From Paraburkholderia adhaesiva (GTDB lineage: Bacteria > Pseudomonadota > Gammaproteobacteria > Burkholderiales > Burkholderiaceae), in the NCBI RefSeq assembly GCF_021390575.1, contig NZ_JAJEJQ010000001.1, forward strand, positions 1,588,501 through 1,652,500: a stretch of 64,000 nucleotides of DNA, read 5' to 3'. The position numbers were made by a program, and so were the translations under genes. Of the stretch, positions 55,598-64,000 are shown one piece after another (positions within the stretch are counted from its first letter, which is position 1; each line of letters starts with the position of its first letter). Below the pieces are notes generated by a model. That model saw nothing but the letters and a program-made list of their open reading frames with translations. It made no database searches and was not told the origin of the DNA.

Positions 55598-56761
55598 TCA
55601 ACGCGTGAGCCACTTCCAGGGCGGCACGTCGAACGCATCGGCGTCGGCGAGCGCCGTCGCGCCGAGCCTGCGTTCGAGCACAATCGACTGGCTCTCCGCC
55701 TCGCGCTCGAGTGCCGCCACGAGACGCGTCGCGTGCGACACCACTAGCACCTGCGACTGGCGCGAAGCCAGCGCGATGAGCCGGGCGAGCGACGGAAGCA
55801 GGTCCGGATGCAGACTCGTCTCCGGTTCGTCGAGCACGAGCAGTTCGGGCGGCCGCGGGCTCAGCAGCGCCGCCACGAGCAGGAGGTAGCGCAGCGTTCC
55901 GTCCGATAATTCGGCGCCACGCAACGGCCGCAGCAGCCCTTCCTGGCGAAGCGCAACCTCGAAGCGCCCTTCGTGATTGACGATCTCGACGCGCGCGCCT
56001 GGAAAGGCATCGCCGATCGCCGTGTCGAGCGCTTCGCCGTCGCCGATCTCGCGGATGGTCTGCAACGCGGCGGCGAGATTCGCGCCGTCATCGGCGAGCA
56101 CCGGTGAATGCGTGCCGATCTGCACCTGGCGCGCGGGTGCGAGTTCGTCGGTGCGGAAATGGTCGTAGAAGCGCCACGAGCGGATCTGCTCGCGGACGGC
56201 GATCATTTCCGGTGCGCTGCGCGGGTCGGCGTACTCGGTCATCATGCTGTCGAAGCCCGCGACGGGCTGCGCGAGCGTCGTCCACTCACCCGATTCACCA
56301 CGCACGCGGATCATTGGCCCCTGGCGATCGACGAGCAACGCCGAGGGCCTCAGGATCGGCCCACTCCAGATGCACTCTCGCTTGATCACCGGATCGAGCG
56401 AGAACTGCGAGCTCGACGAAGGCGGCAGGCCAAGATCGATCGCGTAACCGAACGCATCGCCCGCGAAGCCGAGACGCAGGCTCACGACGTCCTTTCGCAC
56501 GGTGCCCTCGACCGGTGCGTCGCCCGCCAGGACCGCCCGCGAAAAACGCTCGGGTCCGGCCCAGAGCGTCGACTGCAGACCACCCTCGTGCGCGAGTGAC
56601 GAAATCACGCCGCCGCGCGCCGTGAGCGCGAGCAGGCGCAGCGCGCGGTAGAGATTCGATTTGCCGCTGCCGTTCGGGCCCGTGACGACGTTGAGCGGTC
56701 CGAGCGGCACGATGATCTCGCGCAACGAGCGATAGTTGGCTATGGCGAGCGTGGTGAGCAT
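55598..56761 (-). CDS. RecF/OLD-like ATPase, unknown role
   Basis: A 387-residue SMC/RecF-type P-loop protein. Walker A GPNGSGKS at 28-35, signature-like LSDGTLRYLLLVAALLSPRP, Walker B LLVLDEPETSLHP, then an HATRLVAAL-like H-loop end. No TOPRIM nuclease domain and no coiled coil, so it is the short AAA_21 type, which is common in defence and DNA-repair operons and as single genes. 90 bp separate it from otsA, on the same strand. Confidence 0.88.
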   Translation of the reverse strand: MLTTLAIANYRSLREIIVPLGPLNVVTGPNGSGKSNLYRALRLLALTARGGVISSLAHEGGLQSTLWAGPERFSRAVLAGDAPVEGTVRKDVVSLRLGFAGDAFGYAIDLGLPPSSSSQFSLDPVIKRECIWSGPILRPSALLVDRQGPMIRVRGESGEWTTLAQPVAGFDSMMTEYADPRSAPEMIAVREQIRSWRFYDHFRTDELAPARQVQIGTHSPVLADDGANLAAALQTIREIGDGEALDTAIGDAFPGARVEIVNHEGRFEVALRQEGLLRPLRGAELSDGTLRYLLLVAALLSPRPPELLVLDEPETSLHPDLLPSLARLIALASRQSQVLVVSHATRLVAALEREAESQSIVLERRLGATALADADAFDVPPWKWLTR

Positions 56762-56853
56762 GGGTCGGTAAGGCCTGGGCGCGGGATCTGACGCAATCGC
56801 GGCAATCATACGCAATCGTGGGTGTTGAAGATTCAATGCGAGGTTCAATGCGC

Positions 56854-58251
56854 TCAGTGCGACTTCGGAACGTTGCCCAGGTCGCGCAGAAAGCTGTCTC
56901 GCCACACGCCGAGATTGTTGCGCCGCAGTGCTTCCATGTTGGTCTCATACCGTGCCTGGCGCTCGGCGAGCGGCATCGACAGCGCGCGCTGCAGCGCCTC
57001 CGACGTGGCCGCCGCGTCGTGTGGATTCACGAGCAGCGCCCCGGTGAGTTCAGCCGCTGCGCCCGCGAAGATGGACAGCACGAGCACGCCGGGATCGCGC
57101 GGATTCTGCGCGGCGACGTACTCCTTGGCGACGAGATTCATGCCGTCGTGCAACGGTGTGACGTAGCCCACCTGCGACTCGCGAAAGAGCGACATCAGCT
57201 CTCCGTGGTCGAACTGCTGGCTCAGATAGCGGATCGGCGTGTAGTCGAGACCGGAGTAGCGGCCATTGATGCGCCCCGCTTCCCGCTCCAGTTCCTCGCG
57301 AATCCGTTTGTAGCTCGCGACGTCGGAGCGCGTGGGCGGCGCGATCTGCACGAGCGTGACCTTGCCGCGCCATTCCGGTTCGCGTTCGAGCAACTGTTCG
57401 AACGCGTGAAAGCGTTCCACGAGTCCCTTCGAATAATCGAGCCGGTCCACGCTCATGATGAGCTTGCTTCCCTCCAGGCTTTGCTCGAGGTCGATCACGT
57501 GCTGGCGGTTCTCGTAACGCGCTGCCTGTTCGGCGATCTCGTCGGGGAACACACCGATGCGATAGACACCCGTGTGCAGCTTGCGGCCGAAGGCTTCCAC
57601 GCGAGCGGACTCGCCCTCCTCGAAAACCTTGCCGCGCGCGTTGCGCACGATGTAGTCATGGAACGCCAACTGGTCGTTGCGCGTCTGGAATCCGATCAGG
57701 TCGTAACAACACAGCGATCGGACCAGTTCCTCGTGTGGCGGAATTGTCTGCAACACCTGGGGTGACGGAAACGGAATGTGCAGGAAGAACCCGATGCGGT
57801 TTTCGATGCTCTCCGAGCGCAGCGCCTCGGCGAACGGGATCAGATGATAGTCGTGGACCCAGATGTTGTCGTCGGGACGAATCAGGTTCACGAGCTTGTG
57901 CGCCAGCCACGCGTTCACGCGCCGGTAGCCCGCGTACTCGTCGCGCTCGTAGTGCGCGAGGTCGTTGCGGTAGTGAAAGACGGGCCACAGCGTGGCGTTC
58001 GAAAAACCACGGTAGTACTGGTCATAGTCCTTGCGAGTGAGGCCGATGGTCGCGAAGGTAACGGAGCCGTCCAGAACGAGCGATGGCCCGGCATTGGCGA
58101 CGGACTCGCTCACGACGTCCCCGCTCCACCCGAACCAGATGCCGCCGTTGCCCTTCAGCGCGCCGAACACGGCGACGGCTAATCCGCCCGCGGAGTCCTT
58201 CGTCTGTGCCGGCGTTGCCACGCGGTTCGACACGACGATCAATCTGCCCAT
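56854..58251 (-). CDS. otsA: trehalose-6-phosphate synthase
   Basis: A 465-residue GT20 enzyme: GRLIVVSNRVATPAQTKDSA, GGLAVAVFGALKGNGGIWFGWSGDV, WVHDYHLIPFAEALR, IGFFLHIPFPSPQVL, and DGMNLVAKEYVAAQNPRDPG are the family hallmarks of UDP-glucose and glucose-6-phosphate binding. Makes trehalose-6-phosphate. No otsB is present in the window, so the phosphatase is elsewhere. Sits with a MscS channel upstream on the same strand. Confidence 0.96.
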   Translation of the reverse strand: MGRLIVVSNRVATPAQTKDSAGGLAVAVFGALKGNGGIWFGWSGDVVSESVANAGPSLVLDGSVTFATIGLTRKDYDQYYRGFSNATLWPVFHYRNDLAHYERDEYAGYRRVNAWLAHKLVNLIRPDDNIWVHDYHLIPFAEALRSESIENRIGFFLHIPFPSPQVLQTIPPHEELVRSLCCYDLIGFQTRNDQLAFHDYIVRNARGKVFEEGESARVEAFGRKLHTGVYRIGVFPDEIAEQAARYENRQHVIDLEQSLEGSKLIMSVDRLDYSKGLVERFHAFEQLLEREPEWRGKVTLVQIAPPTRSDVASYKRIREELEREAGRINGRYSGLDYTPIRYLSQQFDHGELMSLFRESQVGYVTPLHDGMNLVAKEYVAAQNPRDPGVLVLSIFAGAAAELTGALLVNPHDAAATSEALQRALSMPLAERQARYETNMEALRRNNLGVWRDSFLRDLGNVPKSH

Positions 58252-58423
58252 TTATGCGTTCCTCCGCTTGTGACGCGTGCTGCGTCGTGCTTCCGCGTGG
58301 CCCCTTCGTACCCTTGGCACCGTTCGCGCGCCCGTCCTGCACCTGACGCGAGCAGTGCCGCCCGCCTTGCGCGCATCGTCGTGGACCGTGACGAAACCGC
58401 GCCCGCGCCCGTGTGCCCCGCTG

Positions 58424-59716
58424 CTATCCCGCGGACCGCCGTGTGCCTTTTCGTGCATCACCGGCGGGAGCCGTTGCTGTGTGATCCGGCGCACCCTTCG
58501 CCTTCTCCATCGTCTGCACGGCGCCGGCCTCCCCAGTCCGCTCCCCGCCGCCCGTCACCGGATCGGCCTCCGTGTTGGCCGCCGTGCTCGAGGCCGCTGG
58601 CTGCGCGGGCCGTTGCGAGCGTCCCGGCAACTCGCTCGCACTGCTCTCCAGTTCCGTCGACATCTCAGCGCGCGTCCTCGGCAGGAATTGCGGATACTGC
58701 GCCTTCACCAAGCCGAGCAACCCTTCGCGCACGCGGCAGCGCAGATCCCAGGCCAGCCCCGAATCCCGCGAACTGACCAGCACGCGCAGTTGCATCGCGC
58801 GCTCGTTGGCGTCGGTAACCTGCAGCACCTGCACGCGACCGTCCCACTCTGGTGCGTCCGCTACGATTCGCGCCAGTTCCTCACGAAGCGGCGCGAGCGG
58901 CATGCGGAAATCGAGCCACAGGAACACGGTGCCGATGATCTGCGAGCTGCTGCGCGTCCAGTTCGCGAACGGATTCTCGATGAACCACTGCAACGGTACG
59001 ATCATTCGCCGCTGATCCCAGAGCCGCAGCGAGACGTAAGTACTGGTGATTTCCTCGACACGCCCCCACTCGCCCTGAATCACGACCACATCGTCGAGCC
59101 GGATCGGCTGAGTAAGCGCGATCTGCAACCCGGCGATCATATTGCCAAGCACGGGACGTGCCGCGATACCGGCGACGAGACCGGCCACGCCCGCCGACGC
59201 GAGCAGGCTAGTGCCGATCTGCCTCACGTTCGGAAAATTCATGAGCGCCGCGCCGGTGCCGACGATCAAGATCAGCCCCATCACCGTGCGCGCAAGCACG
59301 CGCGCCTGGGTGTGGATGCGGCGGGCCTGGAGGTTATCGTCGGTGTCGAGCGGATGGGCCGCGATGATCGTCTCGCCGATGGCGGCTGCGCAGCGCAGCG
59401 AAAGCCAGGTGATGGAAGCGATGAACGCGACGCCGGCGAGTTCGCGCAGGCCGGAAATGAAGCGCAATGTGTCGAGCGCCTGGGACCAGACGGAGTCGAG
59501 CGCGAAAATGAGGAGGACGGCGAGCGCAGGGAGGCGAATATTGCGCAGAAACACGCTCACGCGCGGATACGGTAGCGCGAGGCGGCGCAGCACGCGCGAG
59601 CCGAGCCAGTGGACGGCAGCGGCAACGGCGAGCGCGATGACACTAACGACGAGGGTACCGTGCCAGGTCAGCAGCGAGGTGTCGGCGACGAGTGAGAGAG
59701 CGTCGATGGTCTCCAT
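58424..59716 (-). CDS. MscS-family mechanosensitive channel
   Basis: A 430-residue channel: about five N-terminal helices, the pore helix (SLLASAGVAGLVAGIAARPV), the beta domain (LDDVVVIQGEWGRVEEITST) and a cytoplasmic alpha/beta cage. A low-complexity C-terminal tail (from about 365, Ser/Ala/Pro/Gly-rich) is unusual. AGGAGGAAC before ATG 59716. Releases solutes upon sudden osmotic downshift; next to otsA this suggests osmotic control. Confidence 0.92.
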   Translation of the reverse strand: METIDALSLVADTSLLTWHGTLVVSVIALAVAAAVHWLGSRVLRRLALPYPRVSVFLRNIRLPALAVLLIFALDSVWSQALDTLRFISGLRELAGVAFIASITWLSLRCAAAIGETIIAAHPLDTDDNLQARRIHTQARVLARTVMGLILIVGTGAALMNFPNVRQIGTSLLASAGVAGLVAGIAARPVLGNMIAGLQIALTQPIRLDDVVVIQGEWGRVEEITSTYVSLRLWDQRRMIVPLQWFIENPFANWTRSSSQIIGTVFLWLDFRMPLAPLREELARIVADAPEWDGRVQVLQVTDANERAMQLRVLVSSRDSGLAWDLRCRVREGLLGLVKAQYPQFLPRTRAEMSTELESSASELPGRSQRPAQPAASSTAANTEADPVTGGGERTGEAGAVQTMEKAKGAPDHTATAPAGDARKGTRRSAG

Positions 59717-60067
59717 CTGCAGCCTGTTCCTCCTGAGCGTGGGGACGACTCGTGGAAGCGGTCCAGGCGCCGCGCCCGCGGGCGAAACCAGCGTGCTGTC
59801 ACGTACCACCGCGACGTGCCGCAGCGGCCTGCCGCGCGTGAGCGTGATGAGGCGCACCGGGCGATCCGCAACGTCGTGCGTCCTGCTACACCTGCTACTT
59901 CACGTCCGCGCTTCGTCGATCGCCCGGCGCGCCATGCACAGCAAGCCGGGGCGAAAAGCCGACCGCGTCGGCCATTCACCGCGCAATCCCCGTCAGGTCA
60001 TGCAAGGTCTTTCAAGGTCCCAGATCAGCCGATCACGCGATCAGCCAATCCGGAAGTACGACGGGAC
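59717..60067. other. 350-bp stretch without a gene
   Basis: Space ahead of the channel gene; no RNA or coding sequence was recognised. Confidence 0.4.
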
Positions 60068-60424
60068 TCAGTTGCCGGCCTTGCAGGGAAACGCCTTCCC
60101 GAGCCCGAGCGAGACCGCCGTGCTTGCGTTATAGCCCGCGACGTTCGGGTTATCGGCGATGTACTTGCGTACCGCGTCGGTGAGCTGCGCCGAGCGCGCG
60201 TCCGGCGGCAGGCAGAAGTACTGGCCGACGCGCGGCCCAGTCGTGCCGCCGATTGCATCGATTGTGTTGAACACCCCGTCAGCGGCACCTTCGATGTACG
60301 CCGCGCACGCCGCGCGCGAGGCGATATCGGTCTTCATGCAAAGCCGGTTGAGGTCGCCTGCCGTGAAGGCAAATGCCGAAATCGGCAAGACGAGCGCGCC
60401 GGCGCAAATCAGAGCCCGCAGCAT
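60068..60424 (-). CDS. Rap1a/Tai-family protein
   Basis: A 118-residue exported protein: signal peptide (MLRALICAGALVLPISAFAF), then TAGDLNRLCMKTDIASRAAC and AAYIEGAADGVFNTI, FCLPPDARSAQLTDAVRKYI, and a final FPCKAGN. The paired Cys and the YxxGaxDG core match the Rap1a/Tai4 fold that protects cells from type VI secreted amidase effectors. No effector or T6SS gene is in the window, so it may be an orphan immunity gene or a domesticated relative. Confidence 0.85.
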   Translation of the reverse strand: MLRALICAGALVLPISAFAFTAGDLNRLCMKTDIASRAACAAYIEGAADGVFNTIDAIGGTTGPRVGQYFCLPPDARSAQLTDAVRKYIADNPNVAGYNASTAVSLGLGKAFPCKAGN

Positions 60425-60508
60425 GGTTCTCCTTGTTCGTTACGTGTAGTGAGGCACCGCGTTCGAGGCTCGGCGAGCCGCCGGCCGGTCTGGGCGCCGG
60501 CAGTCTCG

Positions 60509-61252
60509 TTATTTTGCACTGTTTTGCGGTGCCGCCGTGTTACCGGCCGGGGCGCCCGATTGCGCCATCCGCGCGGACAAGCCCTTGATTGCGTCAGGCG
60601 CCTTGTACTGCTTCGCGAAATCGAGCGCGTTCATGCCGATCTGGTTCTTCGCGCTGACGTCCGCGCCGTTGTCGAGCAACAGCTTGAGCGTCGTGAGGTG
60701 ATCGCCTCGCGCGGCCATCATGAGCGGCGTCGTGCCGTTGGGCGACTGAGCGTCGACGAAAGCCGAATGGTCGAGCAGCAGCTTGACGATGTCGTCGTTG
60801 CCATTCGCCGCCGCGTAATGCAGCGGGGCCCAGCCTTTCTTGTTCACTTCGGCGCCCTTCGCGATGAGCAGCTTCGCGAGGCCCATGTCGCCGTTGAGCG
60901 CGGCCAGCATGAGCGCGTTTTCGCCCGCCGTATCCTCGGCTCCTACCTTGGTGGCCGGATTGTCGAGCAGGAGCGCGGCCACCTTATCGGACTTCTCGCG
61001 TGCGGCGATCACGAGGAGCGGCATGCCGTGGTCGTCGGTGGCATTCGGGTCCTGACCCTTGGCGAGCTCTTTCGCAATGCTCTTGTCGTCGTCGAACTTG
61101 ACGGATTTCACGACCGAGTCGATCGACGCGGCGTGTGCGGGCACCGTGGCCAGCAGCGCGGCACTCACGGCACAGGCGAGCGCGGCGCTCGCGCGCCGAA
61201 CGGACGCGGCACGAACGGAAGAGACGGCGGGCAAAAGCGGCTTTGAGTTCAT
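60509..61252 (-). CDS. ankyrin-repeat exported protein
   Basis: A 247-residue protein: signal peptide (ALACAVSAALLATVPAHAAS), then about five ankyrin repeats from 70 to 225 (AGENALMLAALNGDMGLAKL, GWAPLHYAAANGNDDIVKLL, GTTPLMMAARGDHLTTLKLL). The repeats form protein-binding surfaces in the periplasm. The ATG at 61252 is preceded by AAGG. Partner unknown. Confidence 0.9.
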   Translation of the reverse strand: MNSKPLLPAVSSVRAASVRRASAALACAVSAALLATVPAHAASIDSVVKSVKFDDDKSIAKELAKGQDPNATDDHGMPLLVIAAREKSDKVAALLLDNPATKVGAEDTAGENALMLAALNGDMGLAKLLIAKGAEVNKKGWAPLHYAAANGNDDIVKLLLDHSAFVDAQSPNGTTPLMMAARGDHLTTLKLLLDNGADVSAKNQIGMNALDFAKQYKAPDAIKGLSARMAQSGAPAGNTAAPQNSAK

Positions 61253-61319
61253 GTCAAACCTTAACTTTATTCGGTATGTTACTGATAAAAGACGATATTG
61301 CCAGCTTGCGGAAACCGGA

Positions 61320-62105
61320 TCAAACCGCCGCCGGAATCTTGAAGAGCCGGAAGAAGTTCTGCGTGGTAGCCGCGCCGAGTTCGGCATCGGTCATCCCGCG
61401 CTGCTGCGCAATAAATCTTCCGACATGGCCCACGTACGCAGGTTCATTAGGTTTGCCGCGATATGGCACTGGCGCAAGATAAGGCGAGTCGGTTTCGATC
61501 AACAGACGCTCGATCGGCACCCGGCGCGCGACCTCCTGGACATCGGTCGCGCTTTTGAACGTCACGATGCCCGACAGCGAGATGTAGAAGTTCTGCGCGA
61601 GCGCGCGCTCGGCGATCGGCCAGGGTTCGGTGAAGCAGTGCATCACGCCGCCCGGCTCGCCTGCCCGTTCCTCCTCCATGAGGCGCAGGGTGTCGTCCGC
61701 GGACGCGCGCGTGTGGACGATCAGCGGTTTTCCCGTGGCGTGCGCCGCACGAATATGGGTGCGAAAGCGCTCGCGCTGCCATTCCATGTCGGCGATGGTG
61801 CGCTCGCCCAAGCGGTAGTAATCGAGCCCCGTTTCGCCGATCGCGACCACCTTGGGATGGGCGGCCAGTTCGACCAGTTCGGCGACGGTGGGCTCCTTCG
61901 CGTCCTCGTGATCGGGATGGACGCCCACCGAAGCGAAAACATTCTCGAAGCGATTCGCGATGTCGATGACCGACGGTAGCGTCTCGAGATCGACCGAAAC
62001 GCAGAGTGCGTGCGTCACGGCGTTCGAGCGCATGTTCTCGAGCACCTCCGGCAGGCGGTCGCCGAGGCCTTCGAAGTTGATGTGGCAATGTGAATCGACA
62101 AACAT
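61320..62105 (-). CDS. TatD-family metal-dependent DNase
   Basis: A 261-residue TIM-barrel hydrolase: metal ligands in DSHCHINFEGL (His6, His8), GETGLDYY (Glu near 92), VHTRASADDT and the ETDSPYLAP end (Asp near 203). TatD enzymes degrade DNA and act in repair. It sits in the conserved tmk-holB-tatD neighbourhood. Confidence 0.95.
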   Translation of the reverse strand: MFVDSHCHINFEGLGDRLPEVLENMRSNAVTHALCVSVDLETLPSVIDIANRFENVFASVGVHPDHEDAKEPTVAELVELAAHPKVVAIGETGLDYYRLGERTIADMEWQRERFRTHIRAAHATGKPLIVHTRASADDTLRLMEEERAGEPGGVMHCFTEPWPIAERALAQNFYISLSGIVTFKSATDVQEVARRVPIERLLIETDSPYLAPVPYRGKPNEPAYVGHVGRFIAQQRGMTDAELGAATTQNFFRLFKIPAAV

Positions 62106-62122
62106 GGGCAGTCCTGCGGGGT

Positions 62123-62635
62123 TCAGGCGGCGGGCGCGGTGTCGAGCCGCTTGCCGAGGATGACGAGATCGCGTTCGACGCCATCGAGCACGGCGACGCG
62201 CGGCAGCGTCCCCCACACGGTAAAACCGAAGCCGCTGAAAAGCCGTACGCTCGGCTCGTTGTGGCCGAACACGAAACCGAGCACCGTGTGGATGTCGAGT
62301 CGCGGCGCGGCCTCGATGGCGGCGTCCAGCAGCTGGCGGCCAAGCCCCTTGCCGCGCGCGGCCTCATCGAGGTAGATGCTGACCTCGGACGTGTGACGGT
62401 AGGCCGGGCGTCCGTAAAAATCGGAGAAGCTAAGCCACGCGATCACGCGGCCGCCTTCTTCGACCACCCACAGCGGCCGCTTCGCGGGGCCGTGCGCCTC
62501 GAACCACGCCAGGCGGCTTTCGACGCTCACCGGCTCCAGATCGGCTGTGACCTGCCGCGAAGGCACGGTGGAGTTGTAGATCGCGACGATTGCGGGCAGA
62601 TCGTCGAGGGTGGCATCCCGGTAAGCAAGGCTCAT
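62123..62635 (-). CDS. GNAT-family acetyltransferase, phosphinothricin-type
   Basis: A 170-residue GNAT: YRDATLDDLPAIVAIYNSTV start, SEVSIYLDEAARGKGLGRQL acetyl-CoA loop (ArgGlyLysGlyLeuGly) and PSVRLFSGFGFTVWGTLPRV end. The layout is that of the Pat/phosphinothricin and methionine sulfoximine acetyltransferases. It lies between holB and tatD, where other genera have pilZ. Substrate inferred from family only. Confidence 0.9.
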   Translation of the reverse strand: MSLAYRDATLDDLPAIVAIYNSTVPSRQVTADLEPVSVESRLAWFEAHGPAKRPLWVVEEGGRVIAWLSFSDFYGRPAYRHTSEVSIYLDEAARGKGLGRQLLDAAIEAAPRLDIHTVLGFVFGHNEPSVRLFSGFGFTVWGTLPRVAVLDGVERDLVILGKRLDTAPAA

Positions 62636-62751
62636 GGTGATCAGATTTTGGATGGGGCCGGCCGTGCTGCAAAGGGCGCGCGGCCGGCCGGGTCAGTCAG
62701 GTCTGGTTAAACGGGCTCAGCGGCCTCAGCGGCCTCGGGTTCAGACGAACC

Positions 62752-63789
62752 TCAGGCAAACAATTCACGATAGCCGAGAAACAACTCCTCGAACACGAGG
62801 CGCGCGTTCAGCGGATGGTTCTCCACGGCGCGCTGACGCGTGACAGCCTTCAGATAGCGGGCCAGTGCCGGAGCGTCGAGCTTCGCGGCGCAGCGCGCGA
62901 GCGCGGCGTTCGCTTGAGGGAAATAGCGCGGGCGGCCCGCAGTCCGCTCGGCGAGGAGGTCGTAGACCCAGCGCTGCAGCCAGCCGAGCACGAGCGGCAC
63001 CGGCAGTTTCTGCAGCGTCTCCCCACACGCGAAGGCGTCGCACGCGGCGCCCGCCGAAAGCTGCGCAATGGTCCAGTCGCGCAGCGGGCGGTTCTCGTCG
63101 TTGGCAAGCGCGAGTGCTGCCAGCGGCGCGCCGCCCGCCTCGGCAAGGAGGCCCGTGGCGTCGGCGATACCTTGCGCCGCGAGCCACGCCGTCGCAGCCT
63201 CGGGCGCGGGCGTGCCCATCGGCCACTGGCGGCAGCGGCTGATGATCGTCGGCAAGAGCCGGTCGATGCGCGCGCTAACGAGCAGGAACACGACGCCCGC
63301 GGGCGGTTCTTCGAGTGTTTTCAGCAGGGCATTGGCAGCGGCCACGTTGAGGGCCTCGGCCGGATACAGCACGACCACGCGCATACCGCCGCGATGCGAG
63401 CCGACGCTGGTGAAATCGAGCAACGCGCGCACCTGCTCGATGCGGATTTCCTTGCTCGGCGTGCGACTTTTCTTGCCGTCGTCGTCGCCCTTTTCGGCTG
63501 CTTTCTCGTTGTCCTCGGCACCGGCCGAGCCAACTTCGGCGGCCAGCGCCTCAGGGACGACGATGCGGTAGTCGGGATGATTGCCCTGGACGAACCAGTT
63601 ACACGCGGAGCAGGTGCCGCACGGCTCGCCGTTGGGCTTCGGCGCTTCGCAGAGCAGTCCCTTCGCGAGGTGCTGCGCGAAATGAAGCTTCCCGATCCCC
63701 GCCTGGCCGTGCAGCAGCAGCGCGTGCGGCCAGTGGCTACGCAGTTGCTGAAGGCGCTCCCAGTCTACGGTCTGCCACGGATAAATCAT
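62752..63789 (-). CDS. holB: DNA polymerase III subunit delta'
   Basis: A 345-residue clamp-loader subunit. Walker-like loop (HGQAGIGKLHFAQHLAKGLL), the four-cysteine zinc site (CEAPKPNGEPCGTCSACNWF) and the SRC motif (ISRCRQW) are all visible. An inserted charged stretch (GAEDNEKAAEKGDDDGKKSR) lengthens the domain between strand and helix. It loads the sliding clamp with DnaX and HolA. Confidence 0.96.
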   Translation of the reverse strand: MIYPWQTVDWERLQQLRSHWPHALLLHGQAGIGKLHFAQHLAKGLLCEAPKPNGEPCGTCSACNWFVQGNHPDYRIVVPEALAAEVGSAGAEDNEKAAEKGDDDGKKSRTPSKEIRIEQVRALLDFTSVGSHRGGMRVVVLYPAEALNVAAANALLKTLEEPPAGVVFLLVSARIDRLLPTIISRCRQWPMGTPAPEAATAWLAAQGIADATGLLAEAGGAPLAALALANDENRPLRDWTIAQLSAGAACDAFACGETLQKLPVPLVLGWLQRWVYDLLAERTAGRPRYFPQANAALARCAAKLDAPALARYLKAVTRQRAVENHPLNARLVFEELFLGYRELFA

Positions 63790-63874
63790 TTTTTATCAAT
63801 CAGTTAGCCGATAAAACCAGGAATTGAGTCGAGGTTTACATCGAGACATAAATTTGTCAAATAATGCTTTTTAA

Positions 63875-64000
63875 TCAAACCTTTGCAATTATTTGTTCAA
63901 GCTGTTTGCGAATCACATCGATGCTCTGACTCGAATCGATAATCGCAAACCGGTGCGGCGCCTCTTCGGCCCGGCGCAGATATTCCCCGCGCGTACGCGC
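63875..64000 (-). CDS. tmk: thymidylate kinase, 3' end only
   Basis: The last 41 residues and stop of a frame running off the right edge: [20 protein letters not shown] and [20 protein letters not shown]. The EYL-x-RFA-x-IDSSQS pattern and its place just before holB identify the C terminus of Tmk, which phosphorylates dTMP. The remaining part is outside the window. Confidence 0.85.
   Translation of the reverse strand, partial: ARTRGEYLRRAEEAPHRFAIIDSSQSIDVIRKQLEQIIAKV

Overview
The window is GC-rich (roughly 60-65 % by eye) and densely coded. Its gene families (DUF3022 and PGDYG proteins, a tmk-holB-tatD run, a PhnWX pair, a ClcB-type channel, a PrkA/YeaH/SpoVR operon, many LysR/LacI/Lrp regulators) point to a beta-proteobacterium of the Burkholderiaceae, most likely Paraburkholderia or a close relative. 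No rRNA, tRNA, CRISPR array or phage was recognised. Genus is an inference from gene content.

Layout. 1-11.3 kb: end of a TetR regulator, small unknown genes, a C45/phospholipase-B-like hydrolase, a CLC channel, a glutathione transferase, a YeiH exporter with a divergent LysR regulator, a 2-ketogluconate/glyoxylate reductase followed by a decayed LacI-type regulator, a YhfC-type membrane protease and two Burkholderia-type small proteins. 11.3-16.4 kb: a Spy/LTXXQ periplasmic protein, an Lrp regulator facing a saccharopine-dehydrogenase-like enzyme, a small protein translationally coupled to a P-loop kinase, a lipoprotein and CorA. 16.9-20.2 kb: RbsR, RbsK and a 2-oxopent-4-enoate hydratase-like enzyme. 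20.7-25.8 kb: the prkA-yeaH-spoVR stress operon. 26-34.7 kb: a SulP transporter, then a complete beta-glucoside system: GH1 glucosidase, sugar-binding protein, two permeases, ATPase and LacI repressor, with a 16-bp perfect LacI-type operator in front. 34.7-41.5 kb: a tri-haem peroxidase, then a histidine-type ABC transporter divergent from hutH, with three HutC-like boxes between them.

41.5-48.2 kb is the accessory part. An intact ISNCY-type insertion sequence and a broken relative of it lie between hutH and an unusual outer-membrane phospholipase A. Small exported proteins, a SHOCT membrane protein and AT-richer spacers follow. 48.3-51.4 kb is the 2-aminoethylphosphonate degradation pair phnX-phnW with its divergent LysR regulator. 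51.4-58.3 kb carries a phosphoribosyltransferase, YciI and PsiF proteins, a group 4 glycosyltransferase, a RecF-like ATPase and trehalose-6-phosphate synthase; a MscS channel sits next to otsA, suggesting an osmotic-stress theme. The window ends with a Rap1a/Tai-type protein, an ankyrin protein and the housekeeping run tatD, GNAT, holB and the 3' end of tmk.

Working together: several catabolic modules each sit beside their own regulator and a visible palindromic site (bgl/LacI, hut/HutC boxes, phn/LysR, yeiH/LysR, Lrp/saccharopine-like). I did not find a convincing wholly new multi-gene system. The least-explained items are the 43-residue protein coupled to the P-loop kinase, the phospholipase with a changed triad residue, and the RecF-like ATPase beside otsA.
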